In this document: positions 58,022-64,000 of the stretch, in pieces
Layout: every line of letters starts with the position of its first letter
How positions within the stretch are numbered: the stretch's first letter is position 1
Source of the DNA: Plazaster borealis
Lineage: Eukaryota; Echinodermata; Asteroidea; Forcipulatida; Labidiasteridae
Length of the DNA stretch: 64,000 nt
Direction: 5' to 3'
Assembly: GCA_021014325.1 (NCBI GenBank)
Contig: CM037460.1
Location: 27,618,336-27,682,335, forward strand
The notes under the pieces: model-generated
Database searches by the model: none
Seen by the model: only the letters and a program-made list of their open reading frames with translations
What the model was told of the DNA's origin: nothing
Translations under genes and position numbers: made by a program

Positions 58022-61000
58022 TTACGTACCCAGTGTAATATTCACTGGGAATCCATCTGTCCCATCCATTTGAAATTGGTTAGTTCCATTCCCAATGACC
58101 GCTGCTGGATTATGCTGAAATGCCTCAATGGCAGCTCGTTGACCCTGCATCAAGTGGACATCAGCATCTTGGACATTAACATTATCATGAAACGACGTCA
58201 GCTGGTCAATATTGGTATAAACGTAATTAGGCTCACAGAGAACATAACTAATGTGTTGGCTGGTAGAATCCGTCTGCCCATCCTGGGATATGGTTGCTTG
58301 AAGGGTGACTTGGGGGGACATTGAAGGATGTTCTGTCATACAGTGTCGCTCCAGGATTTTTGGTCGCATGAATCCCCGGTTGCAGATTTCACAACGGAAA
58401 CGAAATTCACGAGTGTGAAGTATTTCATGATCTTTGAGATTGTCCTTACGGCAGAAGCCTTTGCCACAGTGCTGGCACTTGAGCTGTTGTGAGACCAGAT
58501 GGGTTTTGGCATGATCATGGAGCTTATCTTTACGAGAAAAACCTCTTTCACATCCTGGCCATTCACAGACAAACGGCTTCTTGGCAGAATGAACAGTAAC
58601 CATATGTCTGGTCATTTTATTCTTGAAACTGAAGCACTTTATGCACTCTGTGCACTGGAACGGTCGGACATTATTATGGGAATAAGTATGCTTGTTGAGG
58701 TCTCGTTTAGTCTTAAAGTTTCGTCCACAGACCTCACATAGAAAGCAGCGCTCGTTTTGATGAGTGACCATATGCATACGGAGCTGCCTTTTACTGACTT
58801 GGATTTTTCCACATTTGCTGCAAGGATGATGGTGACTTTCAGTCTTCATGTGCCTGTCCAGACTTCCCATGCTTGGAAATTTGACCCAGCACTTGCTGCA
58901 CTTATGACTCATGTGCTTGTAGTATTCTCTCATCTTTTCCTTTCTCATGTTGTCAATAGTTTCAGTATTGACCAAGCGACGATTCATGCAGCTACGACAG
59001 CCGCAATGAAACATGTCCTGCTTGTCATGGGTTGCTATGTGGACTTTGAATTCCTCTAATTTGCCAAAAATGCTCTGACAGGTTAGGTCACGGCATTGGA
59101 ACCGCTTCACCCTATTGTGGGCCTGCAGCATGTGTTTAGGGAGACTTGTGCGCCCAAACCATGTGTAACAGATCTTGCATTTTAGATCACGTGGATTTGT
59201 CTTTTTATCCCCTCCATCAGGTGCTTTTTGCTCTTCCTGTGTCAAGAGTGGGGTTTTATCCACTCTGCTTTCATCATGAGAACCATTGGGAAGCAACGAG
59301 GCATCAACAATGAGTGACGCTTGCATATCTTGTCCTACATCTCCATCCCCAAGAAGGTTGTGAGGTGGCCTAAGGAGATCACCCTCACCTTGGATTTGTG
59401 TTATAAGTGCCAGTTCCTCAAGATCCACAGTGGAAGCAAACTCTTTGTCTATGTCAACTGTCACTTGGTTTGAGTCAATGGAAATTAAAGGTGGTGTACC
59501 ATTAGAAGAGGTCATAGTGGATGAGACAGGTGTTACGGAGGAAGAACCTGATTGTAACTGCTTCAAATCAGAGCCATTCAGCCAGTTTGGCTGAGCCTTC
59601 ACCCATGTCCTGTGGTTATCCACATGAACTGTATGATCATAGGACTCCCGAGATTTATGCTGACAAAGTGGGCATACAAATCGGTTCTTATTTGTGCAGC
59701 GTATTTGGTGGCGTTTAAGCCCACGAGAACTCATCTTTTTATTGCATTCTGGACACTTTACGAGTCCTTTTGATGTTGAGCTATTCTCTTCATCTTCTTC
59801 CTCCATCTCATCTTTCTCTTGCTCCTCTTCGTCATCAATCTCAACTTCATTATCTGGTATCATACTCACTGCATCCTTTTGAATACTTCTACTGCTCTTT
59901 CTTCTTCTTCGGGATTTGGGTTTGTCTTTGAGTTGTACACTTGAAGAATCTGTGTTCTCCTCAGATTGTTCACTTACTGCCTCATCGCCTCTTTCATTGC
60001 TTTGACAACCGTGCATATGAGCGGTAAAATCTTTGGCTGTAGTTGTTTGGAAGCTGCAACGGGAGCATTTTCTCAGTCTGCCAGGTGGAAGATTCTGTGG
60101 TGGTGAAGATGGAGATACTGACTCCGAAGTCTGATGTTTTTGGTGATGCTTTTTGATATGAGCAGCGCAGAGATTTTTGTTATTGAATGCTTCACTGCAG
60201 TGAGGACATGCTACATTTTTAGGCGTTCTCAAAGTCAGTCCTTTTGGTGGTCGTCCCCTACCTCTCTTGAAAGCAACTTGTCGAAGAAACTCTAGGGCAG
60301 CACTATTTTTCATCTTGTGGGTATCTATGTAGTGACGGAAGAGATGTTCTGCATTCTTTAAGGTCTCCGAGCAAAATTTACAAACCACTGGCTTGGTGCT
60401 TCTGCACGCTTCTGGAATTTTCAGTTGAATGGTTTTAGATGTTGTTTCCTTTTGAGCTTCATTAGTCTTTCTCCTTGAGACTTTGGATACGTTCTGAGTT
60501 TGTGATGAACCTGGCCCCACATCTACCTTTGTTGCTTGATTTTGATTCTCTTGTCTCAAGCAATTCTCACTACTTAAAACAATGGTCTCAGGTTTTTGTG
60601 TCATCATTTGTCTTTGAGTGAGTTCATTGCTAGCCAGGCTTTCAGCTTCAGAGCCAACTTGCTCAAATGTTGCTCCACTCGCAACCTCATCATTCTGAGG
60701 TACCTTTGATGCTGCCAAACAATCCGAATAAGCACTTTGTATCTCATGACTAGCAAGTTTTTCTATATAGCTACCACGACTCAGCGGCACTTTTCCAACA
60801 GATGTGGGTAGCTCCTCACCCGGAGAACCCAGAAGTTCCTCAAAGACATCTGAGGTAAGTGGAATCATAGCGATGCTGCCCTGAGACTCGGTTGAAGAGA
60901 AATCTACCTGATGGCCTTCTTGAAACACTTCAAAATCATGTTGAATTCTGTTGACGGAAGACTGAAGATTGAAATCAGATGTGGCAGATGAGATCTGGAG

Positions 61001-62441
61001 GCTGGCTGGTGAGGCACTTAATGATGGCACTTTTTGAAAAGTTCCTTGAATACTTTCTGGTATGTGCTCCAAGGCTGTTTTAAAGGAAAATGTGAAAAAT
61101 AGTATAAAGTGGTATCCCATAACTTAATTACATGCAGAAAAACAAAACCAAAGATGAAGATGGTAGAAAAAAGAAGAAGCTCAAGAAGCCCATTTCTTGA
61201 TCAGTGGCATAACTCATCTTTACTTTGGGGGGGGGGGTGTAGGCAGACTGATTTGAATAATATTATTCTTTTTAGCCAAAGGATTTTATACAGTCCAAAT
61301 CAATATTCAAAGTTTATATTTCTTCGATCTCATTTTGAGTTGGGGGGGGGGACTGGAGGGGAGGCACAGGTTCTAAACATGGGGACTCAAAATCACCTGC
61401 GCCCCCGCTGGTTATGCCATTGTTCTTGATTGATTTGTAAGAAGTGTTTTTCTTTTAAATCACAACCGACAGATTGAACACAATTTACAGAGCCAACCTG
61501 ATTTCCTCTATTTAATTCCTTGTTGTCATGTTTTGTTATTGTTTATCTTTTTAAGTTTATTCATTTCACAATTTATCCTTTGCCATGCCATTGTTTGTCT
61601 TAATGTTCATTGTTGTTTATTCTAGTGTGTTGATTGTGGCTTAGGTCCTTCCTATCTTCAATGTACCTCATCTACAATCAACATAATATAGGGGGCCATA
61701 CTCGACAAGCTGTGCTTCTTATGGACCCCCTCCACTTCCAAGCTTGTTGTATTTATATTTTCCTATGCATTATGTATTTACACCTTCATTCTCTCTGTAT
61801 TGTTCACTTTCTTGTGTTTGAATTTGAAAATAAAGTTCAGTTACTAATAATTATAACAAACATCTTCCTTACCTGGTAAATCTGCATTGATTTCAGGAGA
61901 TAACTGTTGCTGGTTTCTATGTTGCTGCTTGATCTTATGGCAAACTCCGTTTGCCTTGTGTACCATGAAATTGTCCATGCTGGAAAAGTGCTGCTTGCAG
62001 CGACCACAACAAAATACATCCTCTTCGTCATCTGGTGACATAAACATTGGAAACTGGAAACTTATTGGAAACTTATTCCAAATAATTATTGAATTCAAAG
62101 ACTCTCATTAATAGTTGGTGCAAAAAGTAGTAATTTGTGATAATTTCTATTTTGATTTGAAGTACTTTTTTTTAAACTAAATAATAATTTATTATGGATT
62201 CAACAAACATCTGTCTTTTTTTGTTTCTGACACATAAACTTGAAAAAAGAAGCAAAGAAAAAACAAACAAACCTAAAACACTATTGAGTTTAAAACCTCA
62301 AGTAAGTTTTTGTTTAATAATCCAAGGTTTTGAAAAAAATACTTGATATGATTTTAAAGGCTCAAAAAATAGCATTGCCAGGGGGGCCTTTCTGGAAAAC
62401 TGATTTTGTGTTTTGAATTTACCTGAAGAATGATGCTCCAT
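58022..62441 (-). CDS. ZNF341-like C2H2 zinc-finger protein (paralogue), three coding exons
   Basis: Coding exons: 62441-62423 (exon from 62488), 62031-61873, 61074-58022 (TAA); 3231 nt, 1076 aa. The ATG at 62441 has an excellent context (GAAACCATGG); the exon is open upstream, so a longer N-terminus is possible. DDEEDVFCCGRC begins a first finger very like that of ZNF341 (C15, C18, H31). Then come an acidic/S-rich region, fingers at ~291, 349, 396, an AT-hook KRGRGRPPKG (329-338), an acidic run (~469-490), fingers at ~500 and 527, and a C-terminal array (692-975) with nine fingers. The array order copies ZNF341: C..C..H....H finger with the long HMKTESHHH spacer, then the GC-insert finger (CEWPGCERGFSRKDKL), and a final FRCEICNRGF finger. 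Likely a nuclear DNA-binding factor. The stop overlaps a GTACGT donor-like site. Vertebrate counterpart not recognised. Confidence 0.88.
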
Positions 62442-62488
62442 GGTTTCGCCTCTTCTGTTAGCCTGGTGTGTCTTGATCTGATTAATAT

Positions 62489-64000
62489 CTAAAAAAAATC
62501 AAATGATATAATGATCACAACCATTCGTTACATTTTTACACAATGTTGTGGTAACAAAATCTTAAATCATTGTTTTCATCTTTTTAATGTTTCTATAAGA
62601 TGATTATTTATTAAGAAAGCCATTTTGCCCATCGTAAATTACTTTACCGTCAGGCCATTAACTATTTTTTTGCATTTTTATAACTCTTGAATTTATTATG
62701 TGGCGATTATAACACAAAATGTAAAACTTCCTATATGACCAGCGTAGTATCTCGCCTGCCAGGAAATGACCTAGAATGTACAAAACAAAGTCACTTTTTT
62801 TTTAACAATTCCTTCCTCTGTGGTTTAAGCAACATTTCTCCACTGAGTTCATTTTCGAAAATATATAAACACAAAAAACTTAGTTGGATGGCATTGATTT
62901 ATTTATTGTTTATTTTAAAGAAAGCTAAACTACATATGGTCTCAATAGGTGTTATGATCCTTAATATTTAAAAAATTGTATAATAATTATTTTTGGGGGG
63001 TTTTCAGACCAATTTGTTTGCTTCTCTTGTTTTAAACATTGTTTTTTGACTTTTTTAGGCACATCCATAAAACCATTTGTAATTGTATGATAAAACATAT
63101 TGCAATTGTTTACCAGACTTTAATCATAATTCAACTGCTTGATTCTAGTTTAATCAGGGAGGAAAAAAGAAAAAATATGTTTATTTATTGTTTTGTGTTA
63201 ATAATAATTTGTATTTATTATAAAAAAACTTAACAAGGGGTGTTTTTCACTTAGATTTGGGAGAGAACATGGCCAACATATGGATAGGCGAGGCAAACAT
63301 ACATATGGATAGATAGCCCTGGTAGGACGCCAGTCTCCGTTGCAGTGCAGTTTGAATAGAAACACATTAAATATTACTATTAAGAACACTGCTAATACTA
63401 AGTTACTGTTGGGACAGTGATGGAAAACATTTTGGTCAAGCGAGTCGTCTCAACACGGGCCAGGCACCCCTGTTAGCCCGTCATCCATATACGCCAGGGG
63501 GAAACCGTTACCAAAACACAACGGGCTAACCATTTCATTCACACTCTCAAAAATATTCAAGTTTGTTTACTAATTTCAGCTCAATAAATCTACGTAACCT
63601 AGTCTACACGCATTGAGGGAAAAATCTCCTATAATTGTTACCTTTTCAAATGGGTGAAACTTGTTATTTGAATTAAGTTTTTCCTCCACATATCATCACA
63701 TAAGTCGTTCTAAATCTACACAGAAACAGCAAAAATGGCGTCCAGATGTTATCGGATGTGGGCGCCCTTTGAACATTTCATCTGTCCGCCAGCCCGTGAC
63801 GAAATAATGGATATGTTCCATTATAAAAATAGGGGTGTATGTTTCCTGCCTTCATCTGGTAAAAAAATACTGCAAAAGGGGCATAGGCCTAATGCAAACT
63901 GTTGATACACCAGAATATATACGCGAAATCATCGAACTTAATTTATTTATTTAAAATGAAGTCATGCACATGTAAACACCGATAATCCATTAAAACACCG
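62489..64000. other. Upstream region of the ZNF341-like gene
   Basis: Probably contains the first, non-coding exon and promoter, but neither could be fixed. At 63735 AAAATGGCGTCC is a YY1-like word near DNA with more CpG than its surroundings, a candidate promoter on either strand. A small inverted pair GTTAGCCCGT/ACGGGCTAAC lies at about 63472-63530. No exon is supported. Confidence 0.35.

Noticed and set aside
58757..59059. Open frame on + opposite the ZNF341-like exon
   Set aside because: It is the antisense shadow of the zinc-finger exon.
63735..63905. Open frame on + starting ATGGCGTCC
   Set aside because: About 57 codons, no donor consistent with a conserved product, no recognised homology; more likely a promoter-associated word.

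Overview
The window looks like nuclear DNA of an invertebrate deuterostome, most likely an echinoderm and plausibly a sea star. The genes are intron-rich with GT-AG introns. Their products match vertebrate proteins well, but gene order and repeats do not. Short TTAA-flanked inverted-repeat elements, foldbacks and tRNA-derived SINEs fill most introns and spacers. The taxon is inferred from protein similarity and remembered repeat style; no search was run.

Layout. (1) 1-4.2 kb: 3' end of an unrecognised gene on + with a half EGF-like exon, an S/T/P-rich acidic linker and a very basic C-terminus. (2) 4.2-8.4 kb: repeats only (foldbacks, a 61-bp minisatellite, MITEs, a LINE tail). (3) 8.46-14.28 kb, minus: complete SDR39U1, six coding exons, 296 aa. 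(4) 16.0-33.3 kb, minus: complete TANGO6, thirteen coding exons, 1151 aa. (5) 34.2-36.7 kb: decayed piggyBac-type transposase on + split by a low-complexity insertion. (6) 39.7-47.05 kb, minus: ZNF341 orthologue, seven coding exons, 886 aa. (7) 49.1-54.9 kb, plus: BANP (BEN-domain factor), ten coding exons, 406 aa, head-to-head with ZNF341. (8) 58.0-62.5 kb, minus: a second ZNF341-like gene, about 1076 aa. For all five gene models from (3) to (8) the exon lengths add up to whole codons and phases agree at every junction, which strongly supports them.

Gene relationships. SDR39U1 and TANGO6 are ordinary housekeeping genes. ZNF341, BANP and the ZNF341-like gene form a cluster of transcription-factor genes. 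The ZNF341/BANP spacer holds an exact TCTCGCGAGA palindrome, the motif that vertebrate BANP is known to bind, so BANP may regulate itself and ZNF341.

Most notable: the CGCG box in the BANP/ZNF341 spacer; one MITE copy carrying the same box where sister copies have a form expected from CpG decay; the two ZNF341-type paralogues on either side of BANP; a TTAA-flanked MITE superfamily sharing its termini in about twenty copies; and a long, nearly perfect hairpin just downstream of the BANP stop codon.
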